This document shows positions 28,613 to 38,084 of a stretch of 64,000 nt of DNA, piece after piece. This DNA is from an uncultured Paracoccaceae bacterium (GTDB lineage: Bacteria; Pseudomonadota; Alphaproteobacteria; Rhodobacterales; Rhodobacteraceae): positions 81,026-145,025 of the forward strand of contig CAJJBH010000022.1 in assembly GCA_905182355.1 (NCBI GenBank). Reading direction: 5' to 3'. Within the stretch, counting starts at the first letter, position 1. Every line of letters begins with the position of its first letter. Under the pieces are notes generated by a model. It made no database searches, had not been told where the DNA came from, and saw only the letters and a program-made list of their open reading frames with translations. The translations under genes and the position numbers were made by a program.

Positions 28613-30549
28613 GCCTCAGCATCTTCCAAACGGATCAGCGCGGCACCGGCTTCAACCTGATCCCCCTCACTGACCAACACTTCGGCAATGATCCCATCAC
28701 GGGCTGCGAGCAGCGAATGTTCCATCTTCATCGCCTCCAACACTGCTAAACGATCGCCAGCTTTGACCGCCTCGCCAGCCTTGGCAGTCACCGCTTTCAC
28801 CAATCCCGGCATGGGGGCTACAATCAAATTCCCATCCCCCGTCGCACTTGCATCACGTTGCAATGGATCGATGACATCAAATACAATGCCGTAGTCGTCG
28901 AACACGGTTACGCAGCTATCAGACACAGCGACCTGAGGTGCCAATGTTCCGTCTAACTGCAAACGTCCGCCAATGCGCTTGGCTTCCACAACGCCATCGC
29001 CGACAAACCAACGCTGTGCATCTGCATCAAGAACCTCAACCTGCAACGTGATCTCTTCCCCCTCACAGACCAGTGCCACAGATTGGCGCAAGGGTGCCCA
29101 CAAGCTAAACCCTGCATCCACTTTCGGCGCATCCAGTCCCAACACGGCCATGGCAGCGCGTGCCCAATGGGCTGGCACAACGGCAGCAACCGCAGTCAAT
29201 TCATCAATATCACGTGCAATCAGACCTGTATCCACATCCCCAGCTGCAAAGCCTTTGTGTGAGGCGAGTGCCCCAAGAAATCCAAGGTTGGTCACGGTTC
29301 CTGCCACCAAAGTGCCCTGCAATGCCGCCGACAACTTCGCCAGCGCGACATCCCGCGTCGGCCCATGAACAATAATCTTGGCAATCATCGGATCATAAAA
29401 CGGACTGATGGTATCCCCGCTGCGCACGCCACTGTCAGCACGCGCACCATCAGGAAAATGTAGATGGGTCAAAGTCCCTGTCGCAGGCAGGAACCCTTTG
29501 GGCACATCCTCGGCATACAAACGCGCCTCAAACGAATGGCCTGTGATTGTCAGCTGGTCTTGGGACTTCGGCAATGCCTCCCCAGAGGCCACCCGCAACT
29601 GCCATTCAACAAGATCGACACCTGTTATGGCTTCAGTCACTGGATGCTCGACCTGCAGCCTTGTGTTCATCTCCATGAAAAAGAACCCATCAGCCTTTAA
29701 ACCGTCAGAACCATCCACGATAAACTCAACCGTGCCCGCCCCCTTATAGCCAATCGCTTCGGCAGCAAGAACAGCGGCTTGGCCCATCGCCGCGCGCATC
29801 TCAAGGGTCATGTCGGGCGCAGGCGCTTCTTCAATCACCTTCTGGTGACGACGCTGCAAAGAACAATCACGCTCAAACAAATGAACCGCCTTTGCCCCAT
29901 CCCCAAACACCTGAACTTCAATATGGCGCGGCTTGTTTACAAACTTCTCGACCAACACATCGGAGTTGCCAAATGCAGTTGCTGCCTCGGACCGCGCAGA
30001 CGCCAACGCCTCGGCAAATCCGCCAGCACCCTCGACCAAGCGCATCCCCTTACCGCCGCCACCAGCAACGGCCTTGATCAACACCGGATAGCCGATCTTG
30101 CCCGCCTCACTCGCCAACAACGCATCATCCTGATCCTTACCGTGGTATCCAGGAACAACAGGCACGCCCGCTTCAATCATCAACGCCTTCGCCGCATCCT
30201 TCAAACCCATCGCACGGATTGCATCAGCAGAGGGGCCGATAAAGACCAAACCTGCCGCCTCGACTTGATCCACAAACGTTGGATTTTCGGACAAAAATCC
30301 ATAACCGGGGTGGATCGCCTGTGCGCCTGTATCCAATGCGGCTTGAATAATAACATCGCCGCGCAAATAACTATCGCTCGGGGCATTGCCACCAATGTGC
30401 ACCGCAACATCTGCCATTTGCACATGCTTAGCGCTTGCATCCACGTCAGAATGGACCGCAACACAAGACACGCCCATCGATTGGGCGGTTTCAATCACAC
30501 GGCACGCAATTTCGCCGCGATTGGCAATCAATATTCGATCAAACATCAT
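28609..30549 (-). CDS. mccA: Methylcrotonyl-CoA carboxylase, biotin-carrying alpha subunit
   Basis: The subunit (646 residues) carboxylates biotin with ATP and bicarbonate. The N-terminal biotin carboxylase has ILIANRGEIACRV, the ATP-grasp loop VAGGGGKGMRLVE, and EMNTRLQVEHPVTE. The C-terminal biotinyl domain has LEAMKMEHSL with the biotinylated Lys, the likely client of BirA (6811-7575). The start overlaps the upstream gene as ATGA. Confidence 0.92.
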   Translation of the reverse strand: MMFDRILIANRGEIACRVIETAQSMGVSCVAVHSDVDASAKHVQMADVAVHIGGNAPSDSYLRGDVIIQAALDTGAQAIHPGYGFLSENPTFVDQVEAAGLVFIGPSADAIRAMGLKDAAKALMIEAGVPVVPGYHGKDQDDALLASEAGKIGYPVLIKAVAGGGGKGMRLVEGAGGFAEALASARSEAATAFGNSDVLVEKFVNKPRHIEVQVFGDGAKAVHLFERDCSLQRRHQKVIEEAPAPDMTLEMRAAMGQAAVLAAEAIGYKGAGTVEFIVDGSDGLKADGFFFMEMNTRLQVEHPVTEAITGVDLVEWQLRVASGEALPKSQDQLTITGHSFEARLYAEDVPKGFLPATGTLTHLHFPDGARADSGVRSGDTISPFYDPMIAKIIVHGPTRDVALAKLSAALQGTLVAGTVTNLGFLGALASHKGFAAGDVDTGLIARDIDELTAVAAVVPAHWARAAMAVLGLDAPKVDAGFSLWAPLRQSVALVCEGEEITLQVEVLDADAQRWFVGDGVVEAKRIGGRLQLDGTLAPQVAVSDSCVTVFDDYGIVFDVIDPLQRDASATGDGNLIVAPMPGLVKAVTAKAGEAVKAGDRLAVLEAMKMEHSLLAARDGIIAEVLVSEGDQVEAGAALIRLEDAEA

Positions 30550-30983
30550 GCCTCCTGAATCCCGCGCACTGGGAACGCTTCGATAATTTTCTCGGCCTGC
30601 ACGATATATCCTTCGACATCCGCGCGGGTCACAGTTGTGGCCAAACCATAAATATCTTCGTCATCATCCGCATTCGGGGTCAATTCCACCTCAAGCGTGA
30701 ACACGTCCGGCCCGTCACCACGGGCAATGCGCACATCCACTTGTGGCTCAAGGCTGACCAGATAGGCTTGGCGCCCCTGCCCTGCCAACAGATCATTGAT
30801 CTCGTCCATGAAATCGAAAAGGTCCGTGGTCATCAAACAAGGCGATTGAAACGCCACATCTCCCTCATCAGTTGGGCATTTCACCCCGATATTCAGCCAG
30901 TTGGCCTCGTAGAAATCCGATGACACATCGTCGGCGTAGCTTTTGACACTTAATACAAGTGGCCCCATTTGAAAGTCGCTCAT
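30546..30983 (-). CDS. Unknown 145-residue protein in the liu operon
   Basis: An acidic cytosolic protein with SSDFYEANWLNIGVKC and a DDDEDIYGLATTVTRADV segment near the C-terminus. The pattern faintly recalls WapI-type small proteins, but I would not name it. The ATG at 30983 overlaps the previous stop as TGATG, and the end overlaps mccA by four bases. This gene therefore sits inside the mccB-mccA translational relay. Confidence 0.72.
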   Translation of the reverse strand: MSDFQMGPLVLSVKSYADDVSSDFYEANWLNIGVKCPTDEGDVAFQSPCLMTTDLFDFMDEINDLLAGQGRQAYLVSLEPQVDVRIARGDGPDVFTLEVELTPNADDDEDIYGLATTVTRADVEGYIVQAEKIIEAFPVRGIQEA

Positions 30984-31189
30984 CACCCAAAATCCTCTAC
31001 AATTTCAAAACGCTCAAACATCATATTAACGTTTGGCGAAAACCGACCCATACGGGTCAAATACGCTTCATAGCCCAGACGCCAATGGGCCAAATCGCGA
31101 AACTTATGCTGCGCGACAACACGTGCCTCATCCATTCGATCAAACGCAAGGCGCTCAACCGACAAAGTGCGGGTGACAACCGCAGGCAC
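30983..31189 (-). CDS. Small unknown protein directly downstream of mccB, in the same frame
   Basis: This 68-residue frame starts at GTG 31189, only four sense codons after the mccB TGA (31202-31204) and in the same frame. It overlaps the next start as TGATG. It reads PAVVTRTLSVERLAFDRMDE and later WRLGYEAYLTRMGRF, a compact, charged sequence without membrane parts. Separate initiation at GTG is the simple reading; TGA readthrough would append it to MccB. I recognise no family. Confidence 0.6.
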   Translation of the reverse strand: MPAVVTRTLSVERLAFDRMDEARVVAQHKFRDLAHWRLGYEAYLTRMGRFSPNVNMMFERFEIVEDFG

Positions 31190-31201
31190 ACCAGCCCACC
31201 A

Positions 31202-32824
31202 TCACATCCGGAACACGCCAAAGCGTGTCTCCTCGATCTCGGCGTTTAATGCCGCCGAAAGGCTTAACGCCAAAACATCACGGCTCTTGCGAGGATCAAT
31301 CACACCGTCATCCCACAAACGGGCGGAAGCATACAAAGGATGCGACTGCTCTTCAAACATATCGATCGTGGGCTGCTTGAACGCAGCTTCCTCCTCAGCA
31401 GACCATGCCTCGCCCTTACGCTCCATCCCATCCCGCTTTACCGTCGCCAACACGCCGGCAGCTTGGGCACCGCCCATCACGCCAATGCGTGAATTCGGCC
31501 AGCTCCACATAAAGCGAGGGCTATAAGCCCGCCCCGACATCCCATAGTTCCCAGCCCCGAACGAGCCGCCAACAACCATGGTAATTTTAGGGACCGCAGT
31601 TGTCGCCACAGCCGTCACCATCTTGGCCCCGTGGCGCGCAATGCCTTCGTTTTCGTACTTACGTCCCACCATAAACCCAGTGATATTCTGCAAAAACACC
31701 AGCGGAATTTTACGCTGCGAACACAGTTCCACAAAATGCGCACCCTTCTGGGCCGCTTCCGAAAACAACACACCATTGTTGGCTATAATCCCGATCGGGC
31801 AGCCCTTAAGGTGGGCAAACCCCGTCACCAACGTCTCGCCAAAGCGCGGTTTAAATTCGTCAAAGCGCGATCCATCGACAACCCGCAGAATCACCTCGCG
31901 GATGTCATAAGGCTGGCGGGTGTCACTGGGGACAACGCCCAACAACTCCGCCGGATCATACAGCGGCTCATCATAAGACGCCGCCATCGACGCACGTATG
32001 ATGGAATTCGCCCCTAAGCCGTCCCAATTCAACGACCCGACAGCGCGGCGCGCCAACGCCAACGCATGCGTATCATCCTCAGCCAAATAATCCGCAACGC
32101 CGGACAGGCGCGTATGCACCTCACCACCGCCCAAATCCTCAGCCGACACAACCTCCCCCGTCGCAGCCTTCACAAGCGGCGGACCGGCCAGAAAAATCGT
32201 ACCCTGCTCTTTCACAATGATCGTCACATCCGACATCGCAGGCACATAAGCGCCCCCAGCCGTGCACGATCCCATCACAACAGCAATCTGCGGAATGCCT
32301 TTAGCACTCATTTGCGCCTGATTATAAAAAATCCGGCCAAAGTGATCGCGATCCGGAAACACCTCATCCTGATTGGGCAGATTCGCGCCCCCACTGTCGA
32401 CCAAATAAATGCACGGCAAGCGGTTCTGCTCAGCTATCTCCTGCGCACGAAGATGCTTTTTCACCGTCATCGGGTAATACGTTCCACCCTTCACAGTCGC
32501 ATCGTTGCAAATGACCATGACCTCATGACCCTGAACTTGCCCAATGCCCGCAATCACACCCGCACAAGGGGCCGCACCATCATACAACCCATGGGCAGCA
32601 GTCGCACCCACTTCCAAAAACGGAGACCCCGCATCCAGTAAATTCGCCACCCGTTCCCGAGGGAGCATTTTTCCGCGAGATATATGACGATCCCGAGACC
32701 GCTCCCCCCCGCCAAACGCCGCGGCTTGCGCAGCTTGCGAGATTTGAGCCAAGGCGGTTTCATGGGCCGCGAGGTTGGATTTAAACGCCTCAGAGGAGGT
32801 TAGAATTTGCGAGTTCAGTTTCAT
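31202..32824 (-). CDS. mccB: Methylcrotonyl-CoA carboxylase, carboxyltransferase beta subunit
   Basis: The subunit (540 residues) transfers CO2 from biotin to 3-methylcrotonyl-CoA. It is a double crotonase-fold carboxyltransferase: the N half has [18 protein letters not shown] and [19 protein letters not shown], and the C half has [19 protein letters not shown] and [12 protein letters not shown]. The typical family length is 530-540. The start overlaps the zinc-ribbon gene as ATGA. Confidence 0.93.
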   Translation of the reverse strand: MKLNSQILTSSEAFKSNLAAHETALAQISQAAQAAAFGGGERSRDRHISRGKMLPRERVANLLDAGSPFLEVGATAAHGLYDGAAPCAGVIAGIGQVQGHEVMVICNDATVKGGTYYPMTVKKHLRAQEIAEQNRLPCIYLVDSGGANLPNQDEVFPDRDHFGRIFYNQAQMSAKGIPQIAVVMGSCTAGGAYVPAMSDVTIIVKEQGTIFLAGPPLVKAATGEVVSAEDLGGGEVHTRLSGVADYLAEDDTHALALARRAVGSLNWDGLGANSIIRASMAASYDEPLYDPAELLGVVPSDTRQPYDIREVILRVVDGSRFDEFKPRFGETLVTGFAHLKGCPIGIIANNGVLFSEAAQKGAHFVELCSQRKIPLVFLQNITGFMVGRKYENEGIARHGAKMVTAVATTAVPKITMVVGGSFGAGNYGMSGRAYSPRFMWSWPNSRIGVMGGAQAAGVLATVKRDGMERKGEAWSAEEEAAFKQPTIDMFEEQSHPLYASARLWDDGVIDPRKSRDVLALSLSAALNAEIEETRFGVFRM

Positions 32825-33195
32825 AGGGAATGACCAACTTTATAAACACGTGCCGAAAGCGGGTAGATTACGAGACCAACAACAAAACCATGCATCACTG
32901 GCCCAGCCCATGTTTCGAGAGTATCAGCCAACGGGCTTGGCTCCAATGTCTTAAGAAAAAGTGAAATTAGAGAGTTATTTATTGATAAATAAAGTAACAA
33001 AAAAATGAAAATAACAACCGCTTGTGCAAAACCGCGCCCCTCTTCGATCCACAGCTTGCCAGCGCATTTACCGCATTTGGGAAGCTCGTTGGGCACAAAA
33101 AATGTAGCCCGCGTTTTTATCAACGGAGTATACGGTTGAAGTGTACCGCAGTTCGGGCACTTAAGCCCCGCCAATCGGCTTGTTATCATCATCAT
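32821..33195 (-). CDS. Zinc-ribbon membrane protein in the liu operon
   Basis: A 124-residue protein with an N-terminal treble-clef or zinc-ribbon pattern ([11 protein letters not shown] about residues 11-21, then [11 protein letters not shown] about 39-49). Two membrane helices follow ([16 protein letters not shown] and a C-terminal [16 protein letters not shown]). It overlaps both the acyl-CoA synthetase and mccB genes by four bases. Its function is unknown. Confidence 0.72.
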   Translation of the reverse strand: MMMITSRLAGLKCPNCGTLQPYTPLIKTRATFFVPNELPKCGKCAGKLWIEEGRGFAQAVVIFIFLLLYLSINNSLISLFLKTLEPSPLADTLETWAGPVMHGFVVGLVIYPLSARVYKVGHSL

Positions 33196-34673
33196 TTTTC
33201 GCTCTCTCCAACAGCCATAGCCTTCAATTCCTTACGAATAACCTTACCCGTTACAGTCATCGGCAAAGCCTCCAAAAACCCAATTTCCCTTGGGTACGAA
33301 TAACTTGCCAACCGATCCTTAACATAAGCCTGCAACCCAGCCGCATCCTCAACCGCCCCGTCCCGCAACACAACATAGGCTTTCACAATCTCAGTGCGCA
33401 GCGCATCCGGCTTGCCCACAACCCCAACGGTCACGACATCAGGATGGGTCAACAAACAGTCCTCAATCTCCGCAGGACCAATGCGGTACCCAGCAGAGGT
33501 GATCACATCATCCTCCCGCCCGACAAAGCGCAAATACGCGCCCTCCCAGACACCGCGATCCCCCGTCAGCATCCAGTCGCCGATAAACTTCTCCGCAGTC
33601 GCTTCAGGACGGTTCCAATATTCCAACATCATCGAGGGCGACCCACGGCGCACCGCAATATCGCCTTCCTCAGCCGTCACCTGCCCCAGCCCATCAACGA
33701 CCTGCACATCATGCCCCGCAACCGGCTTGCCAATACAGCCCGCACGCACAGGAAAATCCGCACCACAGGAGGACACCGTCATATTACACTCGGTCTGGCC
33801 ATAAAATTCATTGATCTGCACGCCCAATGCCTCACGCCCCCACGCCAACATTTCAGCCCCCAACGGCTCACCACCCGAAGCAACAGAGCGCAATCCAACC
33901 AGCGACGCCCCCTCGGCCCGCAACATGCGCAAAGCCGTGGGTGGAAAAAACACATTCCGAACTTCGCCACGCGCAATTATATCCGCACAACCAGCCGCCT
34001 CAAACTTCTCCATCCGCGCCGCAACAACAGGAATACCCAACGCCAACCCCGGCATCAAAACGTCAAACAACCCGCCAATCCACGCCCAATCCGCAGGGGT
34101 CCACAGGCAATCACCCGCCTGCCCCAAATGATCATGGCTAAGTGAAACGCCCGCCAAATGACCGCCCAAAACGCGGTGGCCATGCAACGCACCCTTGGGA
34201 CTGCCCGTCGTGCCGCTTGTATAAATCAAAACGCCCGCCGTCACGGCATCAACCGCCTGCATCGTAACCACAGCGCCGGCAAACCCCACGCGATCCACCA
34301 TCCAAGGTTCAGCCAAATCGCCCAGCAATCCAGCCCCTTCAGGATCGGTCAAAACTATTTCAATCCCCGCATCAGAAACGCGAGAACGCAACGCATCATT
34401 TTTGAACAGCTTAAACAAAGGTACTGAAATCGCACCGATTTTCCAGATCGCCAAGTGAGCCGCAGCGCACCAAGGGCTTTGACTAAGCAACACCCCGACG
34501 CGGTCCCCAACGGCAACACGCGCTTTCAAGGCCCGCGCTAAACCGTCCGACATATCCGCCAATTCGCCGTAACTAACGTCACGCCGCACATCCCCCGTCA
34601 AATCAATGACCGCAGTCTGTTCCGCCGGATGCGCCAAACATTGCGCGGCCATATTCTGCGCGGGATCAAGCAT
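33192..34673 (-). CDS. AMP-binding acyl-CoA synthetase
   Basis: The protein (493 residues) adenylates a carboxylate and forms its CoA thioester. The P-loop A3 motif is YTSGTTGSPKGALHG, A5 is NEFYGQTECN, A7 is MLTGDRGVWEG, A8 is FVGREDDVITSAGYRIGP, and the A10 Lys is in MTVTGKVIRKELK. It lies in the leucine/isovalerate operon, so isovalerate, another branched acid or acetoacetate are candidate substrates. It starts four bases after ivd. Confidence 0.88.
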   Translation of the reverse strand: MLDPAQNMAAQCLAHPAEQTAVIDLTGDVRRDVSYGELADMSDGLARALKARVAVGDRVGVLLSQSPWCAAAHLAIWKIGAISVPLFKLFKNDALRSRVSDAGIEIVLTDPEGAGLLGDLAEPWMVDRVGFAGAVVTMQAVDAVTAGVLIYTSGTTGSPKGALHGHRVLGGHLAGVSLSHDHLGQAGDCLWTPADWAWIGGLFDVLMPGLALGIPVVAARMEKFEAAGCADIIARGEVRNVFFPPTALRMLRAEGASLVGLRSVASGGEPLGAEMLAWGREALGVQINEFYGQTECNMTVSSCGADFPVRAGCIGKPVAGHDVQVVDGLGQVTAEEGDIAVRRGSPSMMLEYWNRPEATAEKFIGDWMLTGDRGVWEGAYLRFVGREDDVITSAGYRIGPAEIEDCLLTHPDVVTVGVVGKPDALRTEIVKAYVVLRDGAVEDAAGLQAYVKDRLASYSYPREIGFLEALPMTVTGKVIRKELKAMAVGESEK

Positions 34674-34677
34674 GGGT

Positions 34678-35841
34678 TTAACCCATAGCCCCCATCATTT
34701 CGCGGCCAATGAGCATGCGGCGGATTTCCGAGGTCCCTGCACCGATCTCCATCAACTTGGCATCACGGAAAATACGGCCGACAGGATTGTCCGACAAATA
34801 TCCAGCCCCGCCCATGGCCTGAACTGCCTGATGCGCCTGCTTCATCGCTTCTTCAGATGCATATAGACAGCAGGCAGCCGCATCCTGACGGGTCACATCG
34901 CCACGATCACATGCCTTAGCGACTTCATAGACATACGCGCGGGCCGAATTCATAGCCGTGTACATATCCGCCATCTTGCCTTGCATCAGCTGGAACGACC
35001 CAATCGGCTGTCCGAACTGCTTACGCTCCGCCATGTAGGGCATGATTTCATCAAGACACGCGGCCATAATCCCAGTCCCAATACCTGCTAGAACCACACG
35101 TTCGTAATCCAAACCAGACATTAGAACCGCAACGCCGCGCCCTTCTTCGCCCAGCACGTTTTCAAAAGGCACTTCAACCTCGTCAAAGATCAGCTCGGCT
35201 GTGTTCGAACCACGCATCCCTAGCTTGTCAAAATGCGGCGAGGTGGAGAAACCAACCATCGATTTTTCAATGATAAACGCGGTCATGCCTTTGGACCCTG
35301 CATCGGGATCGGTCTTGGCATAAACCACCAACGTATCGGCGTCTGGACCATTGGTGATCCAGTATTTATTGCCGCTTAAACGGTAGTGATCGTTGCGTTT
35401 TTCGGCACGCAACTTCATTGAAACAACGTCAGACCCCGCGCCCGCTTCTGACATTGCAAGCGCACCAACGTGTTCGCCAGAAATCAATCCAGGTAGGTAT
35501 TTTGCTTTTTGGTCATCCGTACCGTTCAACTTGATCTGATTTACGCACAGGTTCGAATGGGCACCGTAAGACAACGAGACCGAGGCAGACGCCCGCGCAA
35601 TTTCTTCAACCGCAACGGTGTGGGCCAGATAGGACATCCCTGATCCGCCAAACTCTTCACTGACAGTGATACCTAACAGGCCCAGATCACCCATTTCCGT
35701 CCATAATTCCGGTGGAAAGGTGTTTGACTTATCGATGTCAGCCGCCATCGGCTTTACGCGTGTCTGCGCCCAACGGTGGACCATCTCACGCAGGGCATTC
35801 ACATCCTCGCCCAAATCGAAACTCATTGTGGCATTGAACAT
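34678..35841 (-). CDS. liuA: Isovaleryl-CoA dehydrogenase
   Basis: This 387-residue FAD acyl-CoA dehydrogenase makes 3-methylcrotonyl-Co[21 protein letters not shown] and [20 protein letters not shown] are family signatures. The catalytic Glu is the one in [12 protein letters not shown], as in known isovaleryl-CoA dehydrogenases. The Glu used by medium-chain enzymes is a Gly here ([13 protein letters not shown]), which supports the specificity. ATG 35841 has GGGGGA at good spacing; the longer frame from 35892 does not. It is the first gene of the operon. Confidence 0.92.
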   Translation of the reverse strand: MFNATMSFDLGEDVNALREMVHRWAQTRVKPMAADIDKSNTFPPELWTEMGDLGLLGITVSEEFGGSGMSYLAHTVAVEEIARASASVSLSYGAHSNLCVNQIKLNGTDDQKAKYLPGLISGEHVGALAMSEAGAGSDVVSMKLRAEKRNDHYRLSGNKYWITNGPDADTLVVYAKTDPDAGSKGMTAFIIEKSMVGFSTSPHFDKLGMRGSNTAELIFDEVEVPFENVLGEEGRGVAVLMSGLDYERVVLAGIGTGIMAACLDEIMPYMAERKQFGQPIGSFQLMQGKMADMYTAMNSARAYVYEVAKACDRGDVTRQDAAACCLYASEEAMKQAHQAVQAMGGAGYLSDNPVGRIFRDAKLMEIGAGTSEIRRMLIGREMMGAMG

Positions 35842-35877
35842 GGAATAGTCCCCCAGATTGCTTTTGAAAAAGTTTAT

Positions 35878-35891
35878 TGAACACTTGTTCA
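35878..35891. promoter_or_regulatory. Candidate operator upstream of the leucine operon
   Basis: TGAACA-CT-TGTTCA is a perfect 6-2-6 inverted repeat, 37-50 bases before the isovaleryl-CoA dehydrogenase start. A TTGACC hexamer lies about 35 bases further upstream. Position and symmetry fit a dimeric repressor site; the regulator is not in the window. Confidence 0.42.
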
Positions 35892-36009
35892 TTACTTAAG
35901 CGCAATCAAAGCAATCGGTCAATAGCACAGATAGGCTACCCACCTGCCCAAAGCTGATGATCAGGATTCCAAATATAGAATGTAGTGCGCCACAAGGTGC
36001 GCCCTTGGA

Positions 36010-37206
36010 TCAGATTTGGGCTTGATAAACCGCTGAAACCTCAGCACGGATAATACGTGTAATCAGCTTGCAGTCCTCGATCGAGAACGTAAGCGGCACC
36101 CGCATATCAACAATCCCCTGCAAAATGCGATCTGACTTGGGCATATTGACGGGGTTGGCATAATGCCAACTGTCATAACGGCTTGTAAATGCAGCAGGTT
36201 CAGCCGCGCCAAACCATTTCAATTCAACGCCACGGCTTTTACAACGGGCGACAACCTCGACAACCGCTTCTTCAGACCAATCCAAAAGTAGAAACTGGAT
36301 CGAAGACCCGACAATCACTTCCTCTTCAGGCCGCTCGATAATTTTCAAACCCGCAACATCACGCAGCCCTGTCTCAAGCGCGTAATAACGGTCATTCCAG
36401 CGCTGACATTGCATCGCGAAATCAGCGATTTGCGGACGCAGAATGGCTGCGCGCAAGTTGTCCATACGGCCAGAGATGTTTGGCGTTTCGTATTTTATGT
36501 CTTTGAAAACATCAGAATCAGGTGCGGCCAAATGCCGTTCAAACAGCATGTAGGACCCAGACAACATAATGGATTTCGCAGCCAAAATTGGATCATCCGT
36601 GACCAAAAACCCACCCTCGCCGGAATTCACGTGTTTATAGGTCTGACAAGAATAGCACCCAATAGTGCCCGCACGCCCCGACGGCACACCATTCCATGAG
36701 GCCCCCATTGTATGTGCGCAATCTTCAACAACCTTTACGTTTGCCGCGTCACACATCGTCATCAAACGATCCATGTCACAGATGTGGCCCCGCATATGGC
36801 TCAGCAACAAAACATCTGCTTGGTCCAATTTGCTTTCCAAGTCATCCAGATCAATGGTTAACGCTTCGGTCACACCCACAAATATAGGCTGGGCACCTAC
36901 TGCAGCGATCGCACCCGGAACAGGGGCAAGGGTAAACGCATTCGACAAAACCTTGTCACCATGCCCTACACCCAACGCCCGCAAAGCTGTCGCCATCGCA
37001 TACCCGCCTGAAGCTACAGCCAAGCAGTATTTCGATCCAACGTAGGCCGCGAACTCTTGCTCCAACAATGCCGTTTCCGACAATTCGCCAGCGTTGGTGT
37101 TGTAGCGGTGCAAGCGCCCGTGGCGCAAAACGGCCAACGCAGCCTCAATACCAGCTTCGGGAATGGATTCTTGTTGGGTAAAACTACCAGTAAAATTCTC
37201 TGTCAT
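36010..37206 (-). CDS. DegT/DnrJ/EryC1-type PLP aminotransferase
   Basis: This 398-residue protein of the sugar-aminotransferase family has the substrate/PLP region ASGGYAMATALRALGVG. VVEDCAHTMGASWNG carries the PLP-binding Asp, and SCQTYKHVNSGEGGF carries the Schiff-base Lys. These enzymes usually make amino sugars or act in antibiotic-like pathways, yet no sugar-nucleotide genes adjoin. It lies 74 bases after the HAD phosphatase gene on the same strand. The substrate is unknown. Confidence 0.86.
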   Translation of the reverse strand: MTENFTGSFTQQESIPEAGIEAALAVLRHGRLHRYNTNAGELSETALLEQEFAAYVGSKYCLAVASGGYAMATALRALGVGHGDKVLSNAFTLAPVPGAIAAVGAQPIFVGVTEALTIDLDDLESKLDQADVLLLSHMRGHICDMDRLMTMCDAANVKVVEDCAHTMGASWNGVPSGRAGTIGCYSCQTYKHVNSGEGGFLVTDDPILAAKSIMLSGSYMLFERHLAAPDSDVFKDIKYETPNISGRMDNLRAAILRPQIADFAMQCQRWNDRYYALETGLRDVAGLKIIERPEEEVIVGSSIQFLLLDWSEEAVVEVVARCKSRGVELKWFGAAEPAAFTSRYDSWHYANPVNMPKSDRILQGIVDMRVPLTFSIEDCKLITRIIRAEVSAVYQAQI

Positions 37207-37280
37207 AAGTCAGTTGTGCGCAGACATACGCGACGCGTCAAGGCATCTAAGCTAGATTTAGGAACTACAAAATCGCCTGT

Positions 37281-37946
37281 TCAACCCAGTAAATTGGTCA
37301 CGATTTCAGGCAGATCGACATACTTGTCTAACAACGCTTCAGGCTTCAGCGCTGCCATATCACCACCAGCGGGGCCAAAGGTCACCAAGACACATGGTAC
37401 ACCAGCGTTTCGGGCCGTATCACGATCCGTTTTGGTATCACCAATCAAGCATGTCAACGCAGGATCGCCACCCGCACGACGGGCCGCTTCAAACAAATGC
37501 TCTGGATCGGGTTTGCGCACAGCCAACGTATCCGCCCCGATCATCGAGGCAAAGACATCCCGCACCCCCAAACGCCGCAACAACTCTTCCGCCAGTCCCG
37601 CAGGCTTGTTGGTTGCGATGCCAACACCGTAGCCAAGCGTCTTCAACGTCTCAACTGCATCCATCGCCCCGTCGTACATGGTTGTGCGACTATCGATGTC
37701 CTTGGCATAGGCCTCTAGCAACACTGGATAATAGTGATCCAATATGTCTGCATCGTGGGCGCGATCCAAACGCTTCAACCCCAGCGACAACATGGCCCGC
37801 CCTCCACGTAACGCTGTTCCTGCATCCGTCGATGGGTTCAACATGTCGCCAACACCCATATCACGAAAACACACATTGGCAGCCTCGATCAAATCACCAC
37901 TGGTGTCAGCCAACGTGCCATCGAGATCGAAAATTACCGTCTTCAT
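37281..37946 (-). CDS. gph: Phosphoglycolate-phosphatase-like HAD hydrolase
   Basis: A 221-residue HAD superfamily phosphatase. Motif I is VIFDLDGTLADT (Asp nucleophile), motif II is the Thr in GIATNKPAG, and motif III/IV is CLIGDTKTDRDTARNAG. The ATG at 37946 places motif I at the N-terminus as usual. The likely substrate is 2-phosphoglycolate, but related sugar phosphates are possible. It is divergent from glmU. Confidence 0.86.
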   Translation of the reverse strand: MKTVIFDLDGTLADTSGDLIEAANVCFRDMGVGDMLNPSTDAGTALRGGRAMLSLGLKRLDRAHDADILDHYYPVLLEAYAKDIDSRTTMYDGAMDAVETLKTLGYGVGIATNKPAGLAEELLRRLGVRDVFASMIGADTLAVRKPDPEHLFEAARRAGGDPALTCLIGDTKTDRDTARNAGVPCVLVTFGPAGGDMAALKPEALLDKYVDLPEIVTNLLG

Positions 37947-38084
37947 ACCGCTCGCTCCAATTTTAGCGTCGGCGATCAATCGCTTGCGGATGTTGCAACA
38001 CGCAATCTCAATTGATGGCCTAATACCTTGTGCCTTTGGCGCAAATGGATAGAACGGGCGCGAACAGAACAAAAGAGATTTCGA

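Noticed and set aside
29779..30558. 259-codon plus-strand open frame
   Set aside because: Antisense to the biotin carboxylase part of mccA; no conserved domain or start site.
33180..34145. 321-codon plus-strand open frame
   Set aside because: Antisense to the acyl-CoA synthetase with all adenylation motifs; its Pro/His/Arg-rich sequence is typical of an antisense shadow in GC-rich DNA.
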